Shown here: positions 34,361 through 46,216 of the stretch, piece after piece
Layout of the letters: every line of letters starts with the position of its first letter
Position numbering within the stretch: position 1 is the first letter of the stretch
The notes under the pieces: generated by a model
Databases searched by the model: none
What the model was told of the DNA's origin: nothing
The model's input: the letters and a program-made list of their open reading frames with translations, nothing else
Assembly (NCBI GenBank): GCA_016800925.1
Contig: JABCPU010000080.1
Location: 124,001 to 188,000 of the forward strand
Direction of reading: 5' to 3'
DNA from: Suillus spraguei
Taxonomy: Eukaryota; Basidiomycota; Agaricomycetes; Boletales; Suillaceae
DNA length: 64,000 nucleotides
Position numbers and translations under genes: made by a program

Positions 34361-37234
34361 TCATATATGAGGGAGACCGAATGTCACTTTCCCTCGCGAC
34401 TCTGAGCCATCAGTGCCAGACGGTTCGCTACAACTGCCCTGGGGCATCTGATCAAGCGTCATCTTAGGAGTAATGGTACCACTCCGAGGCTCTTTGTCGA
34501 CAAACCGGACAGACCGAGTAGGCGAAACATCACGAGAGTTATGTTCGCTCGTCTTCAGAGATTCCAACCGTCGGTGCTGGATGGAGTAACGGTAAGTGTG
34601 CCCTGATCCCTGCCGGTGAGGTGTATGACTTCTCCCACGCTGATCCTCGCCCTCAGACGGTGTCATCTCACTCGGCTCAGCCGTAAAGACGAATGGTGGG
34701 TCCTGATCCAGGAGCTGCCTAGCATGGCTCGAGAACGTTCCACCATCTCCCGTTGACTGTCTCCGTCGATGGCTCCTCGCACTTCTAGCAGCCACAGAAT
34801 GGGTTCCGCTCTTCGCCTTCCATGATTTTGAACGCCTCCTGTGATCGCCGGGCAGCTCCCCCAACGAGTACGCAGGTCCGTCGCCGTCTCCGCTTTTGTC
34901 TGACATCCATCCTTCATCTTCGCCACCGTCAGCACATGCGCCCGTGTTTCCATCGCTTGAGCCACCGACTTGGATAACTTCTTGGGCTTTTGATTCTAAT
35001 GCATGTATATCATGCTTAACGTTTTCTTCGACATGTTCAGCTCCACGATGTATGTCTTCATGCGCATGGTGTAACTTGCGAAGATAAGCGCGACCTGCTT
35101 GAAAGGCGCCGCCTTCTGCTACAGAGAACCGGGAGTGTACGGCCGGTTCAGAAGGCTTGAATGCGTTATAGATGACTTCCACATCGACCTGCAAACGACG
35201 TCAACATCACAATCGGTATTGTCAATGAACCCACGTACCTCTTCACCAGGACCACCTCGTCGCTCGATAATTCTATGCGCGCCTTCCTTCCACTCTGCAG
35301 TCGTCCCTTTTCCATCAGCCGGTATCTCCTCCTTGATCTCCTCCTCGTCTTTTGCCAGCGCAGCTGCCGCACGTGTCTCCACACTGTTCGCCTCGCCAAT
35401 CTGTTCTATCTCATCCGGCGATGGCGGCGACACAGTGAGCGTGCTGGCGCGCTTGCTCTCCAATGCAGACTTATCTTCTTCCGCCAGTCCACCCTCGCCG
35501 CGTTCGAGTCCAGCAGAGTCACGGTTAATAATGACGTCTTCTGCACGCGTAACGTGTCGCGTGTGTGTTGTCCAGTCCGGGACGTTGGATGAGGCATGCC
35601 GGGACCACGTGCGAGACCCGACTGAATGTACGCGCTGGCCTAGAAGTGAGAATGGGATGGACAGACCGTGAATAGCGACGCTGCAGAGTACCATGAATGC
35701 AACGATAGGTTGAATGGTAAGTGCCAAGAATTCGGTCTGGTTGACTGGAGGGTTGTTAGGTTTTGGTAGTTGCTGCGCTGCTAATGTGGAAATATATATA
35801 GCACCTGGTAACACACGTTATATCAGTACGTTGGAGAATCATGTTAGACACACCACGTACCAATGCCTATAGGTCCAAAATGGCCACTGAAAATAGCTTC
35901 CCGGAAAGTCTTTACGTCGGGTATGAACCTGTAGAGCCCAATCATGATCGGCAACCTTTTTAACATCAACACTAAGATAGCAATGACGATGAGCCTCCAC
36001 ACGCTAAGTGACAACGTCTCGTTGTTGAAACTGTCAAACGGCATCCAGGCGCCAACATAAACGAAGGCAGCGACGTTGAACATTAAGTCAATGACGGAAC
36101 TGAACACCGATTCCTGTCTGGCGGTTGAAGAAACCGTCCCAAGCAAATGCCGTTTCACAAGAGAATGCTGCTAGGAGATCATCGGAACCCAAGATAGTCA
36201 TGATACCGATGGTGAGCAAAGCCAGGGATATGTACTGCGCAACGTATGACTGCCAATCGACGAAGTCGTTGCGCTGGCAGAATTTCATAAGGTGCCGGAA
36301 GCCCCATCCTATGAACGCACCCACCACTACACCTAGTATGACTTGATCTGATATGACAAAATCAGCTGAGGAACTGTCATTGAATAATCTAGCTTACAGA
36401 GCCAGAGTAGCAGGAACCAATCTTCGACTGCGAGACCGGTGCTGGAGTCCAATATGAGATATAATGCGATGTACAGGAATGGATATGCTGCTCCGTCATT
36501 GCAACCGCTTTCCGCTGCTAGGAGATGGCGAAGATGAGCAGGCACGTGCTTGTCGGCATATTTGCCACCGACGACTGCGGCAGCAAGGATTGGGTCAGTT
36601 GTGGTCAAGCATGCAGCGACAGCAAGGCTTGATAAGAATGTAAGGTGAGGGATCAAAGCATAAATCAAGCCCGCCGATACAAACCAACCCTGGTTATGAT
36701 TAGAGACTGAGTTAAAGACATGTTGAGGACGATACCCACCCATGTCATGACGGGAAATAGAAGGTATAGCAGACTTTTCCAGTGACGCTTCATATAAGCT
36801 TTTGGAAGCTCGACTCCGATTGCAAAGACTCCAATGGCGAGGACAACGCGAGTGAATTCAAGTGTGATTTCATTCACGGTATCCTCGGTAGCGTCACCGC
36901 CCCAGCTGCGAGGATCAAATATGCCGGCACCGTAAGGACCTAAAAATAACAATGTAATTAGAAGACTTTATTTAAAAAGTGATCCGCTGAGCTCACCGAT
37001 GATGACGCCGAAGAGAAAAGCCCAGCATGCCTCGCCGATGTAAAGCTATACACAATGAGTATGAAGGTTGATTTACAAATTATATTACCTTTTCTCGAAT
37101 GAACAAGGAAAACATGCCAAACTATAATGGATATTGCAATGAGACGCAGCAAAAGTAGACAGGGCATGCTGACTTACTATAACGACGAAACCTCCAAGGC
37201 ATGCATAGGTGATGTGCGGTATGGTTATTGAAAG
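34361..37234 (-). pseudogene. Fungal Na+/H+ antiporter copy C, nearly intact but with a 2-bp frameshift
   Basis: The only antiporter copy that keeps the conserved core. GPYGAGIFDPRSWGGD is complete, Trp is present after TW|GWFVSAGLIYAL, and the loop KYADKHVPAHLRHLLAAES runs into the ND motif SGCNDGAAYPF. The TDP motif is present but its preceding residue is Thr rather than Pro (CLTTTDP). The exons join with GT..AG introns through WLYQVILGVVVGAFIGWG, AFAWDGFFNRQT, GHFGPIGIG|AIYISTLAAQQ and PGEE|VDVEVIYN to the stop at 34361. The frame is broken by loss of one CT in a CTCT run at about 36114, just after FFNRQT. A Gly to Glu change in FSCGTAFAWDG adds to the decay. The first coding exon upstream of 37234 is not resolved. 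If the 2-bp loss were a sequencing error, this would be the one potentially functional antiporter. Confidence 0.8.
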
Positions 37235-38036
37235 CTGAGAAGATCAATGAGCGTTGTAGCAGCTATACGAGACCATGATCACAATTGAAGTGAAATGATG
37301 ATTGAGCTAGGGAACGGCAGGACGGAACGTGAACAAAAGACTCGTTACGTCATTGGGCAATTCTTATCCGCGGCTTAGTACGTCCGATCCTCCGATCGAA
37401 GTTCAAATCTTTGAGCTCGGCAAATTGATTGGCATTACTGGACCGGGTCTTCTTGACTAACAAGTGAGTGGCACTCACTTGTAGTCGTCTGCTGGAACGT
37501 TCCCTCTGTCTTGATTATCTGCGTGTATCTCACAGGTTCGTGCAAGTGCTGAACAAGTCTATCAAAGTATATGTAGTTTGCAAATTTCAATCAGACTGCC
37601 GATTGTGTTATGCTATGCCACCGTGACCGTGCAATTGCAGACCGTTTGTCTTATGGTGTGACATCCTTCTCTAGAACTATTACGATTAAATCCGGTGCGA
37701 GCTCGACATGTTGAATGAACTCATCAACTACCATTCAACTTCTAGATCAATCCAGGCTCTTCATATCTCAACTCCTGCGATGAATTACACTCACTAGCGC
37801 TTTGGGTCATCCTCCCTAGCACCTTTCCCCCCTGCACAAATGTACAAAGAACATACTGCTGTTAATATTCCGAACATTGAATGAATTGCAAAAGACTTTA
37901 GTAGACGACATCATATGAGAGAATGCAAAATAACGGTATTACAAACACGGAAGATAATTCTACAATGACAGATACTACAGTGACCGGGATGACAACAATA
38001 TAAATCCTATGCCAGATGAAAGCAATACGGTAGAAA
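37235..38036. other. Spacer: antiporter C promoter and CHAT copy 5 3' flank
   Basis: Has the CCAAT/ATF-type site at 37345-37356 and otherwise matches 11770-12536, with an extra ~30-bp block near 37400 (GAAGTTCAAATCTTTGAGCT) shared with 51306. No gene is seen. Confidence 0.5.
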
Positions 38037-41000
38037 CTATACACCAATATGGACGAAAACCATTCTCTGCTCCAGCGGAACCTTTGTCTTCACAGCGTGC
38101 GTAGCACGATTCAGTGCCCAGGCCGCCTTCGTACAATCCATCACACCACCCTTGAACATATTCTCGTAGAAAGCTTTCACAACATGTTCTACATAAGCGT
38201 CGTTGACCTCCCACAGCGTGCCAATCACGCTCTTGAACCCCGAAAATTGCAGTCCAGCCGCAAGGTGAATCACCTCGTCGGGCGTCTCCTTATCGCCGAC
38301 GGCGGTATGACACGCTGATAAGAACGCGAACTCGGCGTGAGGGATGTCTTTCTCCATGATATCAAGCAGCGTGATAGGTTCGTCTTTCATGACGAAATGA
38401 GAATTATACGGCTGCTCGTGGTCCTGCTTTCCGTGACAGGCGAGGTGCACCCAGTTGTTCTCTTCCAATGCCTGGAGTGCACCTGCTCGTGTAGCTGCGT
38501 CACCAGAAATCGTGGTACGATTGACCGTCACCGGGACGAGCTGTTGGACGTCGCCAGAGATGGTGATACGGTTGACCGTCGCAGGAACGATCTTTCGGAC
38601 AAGCTCGATCTCATTGTCAACGGCCAAGAGCTCCTTGCTTTCCCCTGCACGAGGTTGGCCCTGTCCGATCGCCACGAAAGACGGAGGGGCACGCTTCTTC
38701 ATCATCTGTCTAGATCTGACAAGAGCTGAAAGTGTCGGGGCGTAAGAACAAATGTAAAGATCTTCCAGGCATGGCTCCTTCCCTGAACCATCTGGCTTTG
38801 TTAGAAAGGGGTGAGCTGCGTGGAGAGGAATGGACGTGAAATCTGCAGTCGGACACAGCCAAATTCGGGAATGGCGCTTTAAATTAAGGACATGCTCGAG
38901 CGCCTTGACGATGGGTAGCATGATCTCGTCCCATACTGTGCGCAAGAGCACAATTAGGTCATTCCGCGGCACTTTTGGGCCCAAGGTGGATGCGTCTCGT
39001 ATAGCCCTGGCAAAACGATCCTTAAGATTCTTCAGTTCTGTAAGAGTGATAGACGGCAATGGAACATTATGGGGCTCTCCTGACGTCGGAACAATGATGG
39101 CGCCGCACGAGTATTGACTCGCGATGAAGATAATGACTGGGCCATGACGTGCTGCCGATTGCAAGTCTTCATACGAAGGCGGGAGCAGGAATCGGGAGAA
39201 TCCTTTAAGATCACGGATTTTAGCTACCACCGCTCCCCACTCCTCCTGAAGTCTCCTGTACTGCATTGCTGCTCGATCAGCAGCAGTTCGATCAGCACTG
39301 CCGGTGGAACCCTGAGCATCGGATAGGCGCTTGTTGATCCTGGAGAGCTTCTGAGCTAGTTCTGGACTTGCAGACGTCAGGTCTTCCAGTGGAGTCCTGA
39401 GTCGAGAGGCTAGAGACCATTGCTGGCCACGACCCTGCTCCACGAGTTCGACCGCATGTGGGGGATGGTTACGCCGGATCGCACATGAGGCTGCATTCAT
39501 TGGCAGTGATTGGGCGTACCGAAAAGCGGTTGCAGCCTCCCGCCGTGAAATTGCCGACGACCGTGTTGCCAAATGTGCATCCAGAAGCTCAAAAAACGTC
39601 GAGTAAGCCTCTAGTGCGGACCCATGACCATGCTTCTCTCCTGCAACAGTCCAATTATATGCCTCAATGATGCGCTCAGGAAAGCCTTGCGTGGGATGCC
39701 GTGATGCGAGTCTGAAGTTCTCCACAGCGAGCGACAAATCAGCAGACTTGCGTTGCACTGTGTAACGAGATAAATAGGCTTCCTGCAAGCACATGTAGCT
39801 GAAATATCTATGCGGGTGCAGTGAAGGCAAAGCCTCCAACGATTCTTGGCACAGTCGAATGGCCTCCTCGACATCTTCATTCTTCTGCGTTTTCGTGAAA
39901 CGAGCGGAGAGCGCCGAGCTCAAATTGAAAAGAGTTGTATGGCGAAGTGGATGGCCATGCTGCCTTAACTGAAGTGAATCCCGGTACAGGTTGATGGCCT
40001 CGTTGAGATCTTCGCTGACATCCAATTTGTCATATCTGTCTGTGAGCGCGAGGGCAAGGTTGTTGAGTGTGTTATCACGATATGGATTCCCAGGCGGGCG
40101 CAACCTCAGTGCCTCGCGCTGGAGGCTGATAGATCTGTTGATATCATCAACACCGCCGCGTTGCTTGAAACGGGTGGAGAGGGCGAGTCCTAGGTTGTCC
40201 AATGGGAAATCACGATATTTGTGCCCAACAGGGCGCGGGCGCAGCGATTCTTCATACAAAGAGATGGCCTCATTGAGGTCATGATGGTTGCCTTGGTGAT
40301 TGAAGCGGTTCCAGAGTGACAAGGCCAAGTTATTCAGGTAGTCATCACGTCCAGAATCTCCCTCGGAGCACAGGGAAACGGCTTCACGCCGACATTGGAT
40401 GGACTCATCTAAGTCATCAGTGCTGCCGCGTTGGTTAAAGCGTGATCTGAGAACCGATCCAAGCTTGTCCAGTGCTCTTGGACGGTGTATGTTGCCCAGA
40501 GGACAAAGCTCGAGTACGACTCGCCGAATGTGGATGCCTTCATCAGATCCCTCTACTGAAAGTTCGTTGCATTCGCCGATCACATAATCGACGCCATTTG
40601 CCCCTGCCGCGATGCTACGAAGGTGGGTTCCCTCTGGACAGAGCGGTAATAGCTTGCAGCACAGATGTGCGGCTTCATGGATATAGGTGGTGATGTTCTC
40701 CTTGCTGAAGCGCCAAATCAGCGCTTGAACGAGGTGGTAGATGGATAGTGGATGATTGGGGTGGCCCTCAGGACGTAATGTAAGGGCCTCCCGAAAGAGA
40801 GAGATGACAGAATCGATGTCTTGAAAATCGTCTTGAATATAGCCTTGCAGGCGGGCCCATGCGAGGTTGGTGAGAGCCCCTGCGCGGTCAGGATGTCCGA
40901 CCAAGCATTGGTCCAGGACTGACTGAAAATGCTGTATGGCATCGTTCAGATAAGAGACGGTCTTGCTAGTAACGTATGTGGCAAATAGTTCATGGCCTGC

Positions 41001-41674
41001 ATCGGTCTCTCGAACAATCTCACATTCAGTCGACTACACAAGGTGTTCCGTCAGCAGAAATCAACAACAAAGACTAAGTTACTCACGTCAAGCAGTGCGC
41101 TCTCCTGATTGTCGATAGAATGTAGAACAGCAGCCTTCAGTGTGAGAGAAGGGAGAATATCATCAACAGGCGGGAAGGAAATATCTACTAGATATGTGTA
41201 TATAAGCATGAATGAGAAGGAGGTCACTCACCGAAATGCTCATTTCCGTGACCGAGCAGCGCATCCCACGATGTTTCAAGTTTTCCGACGACTTCTCCAT
41301 TCCCCAGCATCCGATCGAACTCGAAGGATGCGCTGATCTCCATTGATATTTCGGGTGACAGGTCTAATGATCTACAAGGAGAAGATCAGTTATCGAGTTG
41401 CATCCGAAAATTACGATGGACTGTACAGGGTTACGGTATCGTCCCATGCTACTGATTCGTCGGATAATAAGACTCCAATCGCTGATTTCCAGCGTCTCGT
41501 CGAGCCAACAATGATGGATATGTGAATACCGGCGGGAATGCGCTCGGAGGGAACTCGAACATTTTTTGCTCCAATAACTGTAGGTAGAGTGTGAGGATAC
41601 GAAAGAGATACGAAGGCGGTATGGGGCAACTTACCTTCGAGTTTGATATATCGGCCTTGTAAACTGACAGACAT
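38037..41674 (-). CDS. C2-TPR-CHAT protease-like protein, copy 5 (intact, 1146 aa)
   Basis: Exons 41674-41635, 41577-41415, 41371-41232, 41187-41087 and 41033-38037, with the same intron lengths as copy 2. One codon is missing at the start of exon 5 and one in the N-terminal TPR region (KENITTYIHEAAH), both in frame. The dyad is His about 1015 and Cys about 1056. Exon 4 is the most divergent of the set (PPVDDILPSLTLKAAVLHS against PSVRGVRPCLTLKATVLHS in copy 2). The variable window (about 39438-39677) is of the type shared with broken copy 1: RIIEAYNWTVAGEKHGHGS and YAQSLPMNAASCAIRRNH. It may be the surviving representative of that type. Upstream is antiporter D, interrupted by a copia element. 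Confidence 0.9.
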
Positions 41675-43752
41675 GATGGTATGATGAAGGAAAACGAGAA
41701 GGATTGATTATGGGTTGGGTGGTGGGTAGAATGAGTAGTGGAAAAGGCGGGAGGGCACTGTAAGTTCAGGTGAGAGGGAGAAGGGAGGTTGAGGGTTCAG
41801 AAGGTTTAGGTGATGCACACGTGTATTTGCATGTTGCAGTTCAGCGCTAGTACGATAGACGCTTGTATGATTGCACGAAGCGCTGAGGCTAAAAGATCAC
41901 CAACTTGCAGCAAAATGCTATGGATGAGGGAAAATGACACGCCAAGGACACTGCAAGTCTGTACTGTCATCGTAGGTTGATTGAGACGTAGTATGATCAT
42001 TAGCACAAGGCTGAGACAACATGAAACCTAGTGTATTTCATGGTACAAACATTACAGACCACTAGAAATGACGGTGGGTGGTGGACTATGCCTACGCTGT
42101 ACGAGACGATGGCATGATGATCGAGCTAGAAACAAAGGCAACACGGCGGGACGTGGCATCCGAGCTTGAGAACAGTCAGCTCATGAAATAAAAGGAAATT
42201 TCAACGAACCTGAGAGTCATAAATACCAGAAATAGTATGGTGTGCATGGTGTACTATCCCAAAAGCATCGCTCTGAAGTGTCTCTCAAGACGAGTCCAAA
42301 CATAGATGAGCAGAGCGAAGACTGAGTCGGCTTTTCTGAGACCGAAGGAAACGTGTTCAATTCTGCGCGTTTTCCTTTTCACACGTCGTTCATGCAGTCA
42401 CTTTTTTTTTTTTAACCTCGATCATCCAGATTAGTGGTTTGGATGATACAAAAGCAACTTGGGAGACCCGAGTCATACACTGAGTGTGTCTTTCTTTTTC
42501 ACCTCAATCCTGACCGAGTATGCAGGTTGCTCTATATACAGATTCTAGTGAATGTATGGATTAACCCTTGTTCTTCGAGTCAACTAGAAATAACAGGTCG
42601 ACTGTCATACACATTTGTGTCCTCCTCCAATCGAACTTGAACCGAACTACCAGACAATCCTTACATCCACACAACAAGTACTATACTGATCAACAAGCAT
42701 TTCATATGTATGTATCAAGTCGAAGATGGTATGGGAGGACACGCGAATACGATTAGATATACATATAAATCAAACGAGGATGCAGTTGACGTCAGTGCGT
42801 ATGCGCCCTTTTCACTCTAGTTGACTGAATTCTAATTATACCGCATAATTCGTATGTATGTACTGGTCTTTTCACTTCCTCACATCTCGCATGGACTCGG
42901 GCCTTTTGCAATGGGCTGATAACATTGAGGCTACATAAACGAGCTACAATCTGTCAGATGATCATGGCCCAGTGACTACACTATACCTAACAGATTCAGA
43001 CGACCCTAGAACTGGTGCACAATTCACCTACAGCCTCGACATCAAGGTGCGTTTCCTTACGTCTTCATGCCACTGCCTATACACCTCATCGACATCATAC
43101 ACACATCCCCCTATTTGCAGTCGATCCTCGCTGGAAAGTTAACATTCAGGTCCGCGACGGTGTCCTGCTCGCAGGAGCATGGTTTCATGAATTTACTGAA
43201 AAAAAGTTGTGGTCGAACGACGAGAAACACTGATGAGACACACGAAACAGAATAGAACTACATTCTGGATTGCGAGACAACGACGAAGGTGAGGGACAAA
43301 CTAAGGAAAGAGGTGCCTACGATGTGGTGAACCATATACGCTGGTGTACGAAACAACAGGCTTATATTTACCCTGACCGATGACATTTCCATTCGAAGTA
43401 CCTCAGTACCTGGCACTGATCGCGAACCTCATGCATCTGTTTGTATTACTCCGGTCTTTGGGTTCTTGGAAGTCACTGGTACACGCGCTGTATTCGGCAC
43501 ATCTTTGATATCAATGCTCCTCCTCATTCAGTTATCGTGTAGTGACGTCAACAGCTCTTTCATATACAATGTTAATTTAGAGACGATATATCTATACATC
43601 ATGTTCAAAGCCATTAATGCTACATTGACGACAGCTCATAAAGTGTGATGCGAAAGCGAGAGCGATACCCGAATGATTTCGACGCGAGGACTAGACGATT
43701 AAAAAAACGCACCAAACGATATATATACAATATCCCAATCTTCAGACGCGCT
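41675..43752. other. Spacer between antiporter D and CHAT copy 5
   Basis: Carries ACACGTGT at 41817-41824, TGACGTCA at 42787-42794 and a poly-T run of 12 at about 42403-42414. It also holds the best-preserved version of the + strand relic exon (ending at about 43233). No intact gene is seen. Confidence 0.5.
41817..41824. promoter_or_regulatory. ACACGTGT palindrome, CHAT copy 5 promoter
   Basis: Nearest base 143 bases upstream of the ATG at 41674; same context as the other copies. Confidence 0.4.
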
Positions 43753-46216
43753 TCATATATGAGGGAGACCGAATGTCACTTTCCCTCGCGACTCCGAGCC
43801 ATCAGTGCCACACGGTTCGCTGGAACTACCCTGGGGCATCTGATCAAGCGTCATCTTAGGAGTAATGGCACCACTCCGAGGCTCTTTGTCGACAAACCGG
43901 ACAGACCGAGTAGGCGAGACATCACGAGAGTTGTGTTTGCTCGTCTTCAGAGACTCTAACCGTCGGTGCTGGATGGAGTAACGGTAAGTGTGCCCTGATC
44001 CCTGCCGGTGAGGTGTATGACGTCTCCCACGCTGGTCCTCGCCCTCAGACGGTGTCATCTCACTTGGCTCAGCCGTAAAGGCGAATGGTGGGTCCTGATC
44101 CAGGAGCTGCCTAGCATGGCTCGAGAACGTTCCACCATCTCCCGTTGACTGTCTCCGTCGATGGCTCCTCGCACTTCTAGCAGCCACAGAATGGGTTCCG
44201 CTCTTCGCCTTCCATGATTTTGAACGCCTCCTGTGATCGCCGGGCAGCTCCCCCAACGAGTACGCAGGTCCGTCGCCGTCTCCGCTTTTGTCTGACATCC
44301 ATCCTTCATCTTCGTCACCTTCAGCACATGCGCCCGTGTTTCCATCGCTTAAGCCACCGACTTGGATGACTTCTTGGGCTTTTGATTCTAATGCATGTAT
44401 ATCATGCTCAACGTTTTCTTCGACATGTTCAGCTCCACGATGTGTGTCTTCATGCGCATGGTGTAACTTGCGAAGATAAGCGCGACCTGCTTGAAAGGCG
44501 CCGCCTTCTGCTACAGAGAACCGGGAGTGTACGGCCGGTTCAGAAGGCTTGAATGCGTTATAGATGACTTCCACATCGACCTGCAAACGACCTCAACATC
44601 ACAATCGGTATTGTCAATCAACCCACGTACCTCTTCACCAGGACCACCTCGTCGCTCGATAATTCTATGCGCGCCTTCCTTCCACTCCGCAGTCGTCCCT
44701 TTTCCATCAGCCGGTATCTCCTCCTTTATCTCTTCCTCGTCTTTAGCCAGCGCAGCTGCCGCACGTGTCTCCACACTGTTCGCCTCGCCAATCTCTTCTA
44801 TCTCATCCGGCGATGGCGGCGACACAGTGAGCGTGCTGGCGCGCTTGCTCTCCAATGCAGACTTATCTTCTTCCGCCAGTCCACCCTCGCCGCGTTCGAG
44901 TCCAGCAGGGTCACGGTTAATAATGACGTCTTCTGCACGCGTAACGTGTCGCGTGTGTGTTGTCCAGTCCGAGACGTTGGATGAGGCATGCCGGGACCAC
45001 GTGCGAGACCCGACTGAATGTACGCGCTGGCCTAGAAGTGAGAATGGGATGGACAGGCCGTGAATAGCAACGCTGCAGAGTACCATGAATGCGACGATAG
45101 GTTGAATGGTAAGTGCCAAGAATTCGGTCTGGTTGACTGGAGGGTTGTTAGGTTTTGGTAGTTGCTGCGCTGCTAATGTGGAAATATATATAGCACCTGG
45201 TAACACACGTTATATCAGTACGTTGGAGAATCATGTTAGACACACCACGTACCAATGCCTATAGGTCCAAAATGGCCACTGAAAATAGCTTCCCGGAAAG
45301 TCTTTACGTCGGGTATGAACCTGTAGAGCCCAATCATGATCGGCAACCTTTTTAACATCAACACTAAGATAGCAATGACGATGAGCCTCCACACGCTAAG
45401 TGACAGCGTCTCGTTGTTGAAACTGTCAAACGGCATCCAGGCGCCAACATAAACGAAGGCAGCGACGTTGAACATTAGGTCAATGACGGAACTGAACACC
45501 GATTCCTCTGTCTGGCGGTTGAAGAAACCGTCCCAAGCAAATGCCGTTCCACAAGAGAATGCTGCCAGGAGATCATCGGAACCCAAGATAGTCATGATAC
45601 CGATGGTGAGCAAAGCCAGGGATATGTACTGCGCAACGTATGACTGCCGATCGACGAAGTCGTTGCGCTGGCAGAGTTTCATAAGGTGCCGGAAGCCCCA
45701 ACCTATGAATGCGCCCACCACCACACCTAGTATGACTTGATCTGATATGACACAATTAGCTGAGGAACTGTCATTGAATGATTTAGCTTACAGAGCCAGA
45801 GTAGCAGGAACCAATCTTCGACTGCGAGACCAGTGCTGGAGTCCAATATGAGATATAATGCAATGTACAGGAAGGGATACGCTGCTCCGTCGTTGCAACC
45901 GCATTCCGCTGCTAGGAGGCACGTGCTTGTCGGCATATTTGCCACCGACGACTGCGGCAGCAAGGATTGGGTCAGTTGGGGTCAAGCATGCAGCGACAGC
46001 AAGGCTTGATAAGAATGTAAGGTGAGGGATCAAAGCATAAATCAAGCCTGCCGATACAAATCAACCCTGGTTATGATTAGCGAATGGGTTAAAGACATGT
46101 TGAGGACGATACCACCCATGTCATGACGGGAAATAGAAGGTATAGCAGACTTTTCCAGTGACGCTTCATGTAAGCTTTTGGAAGCTCGACTCCGATTGCA
46201 AAGACTCCAATGGCGT

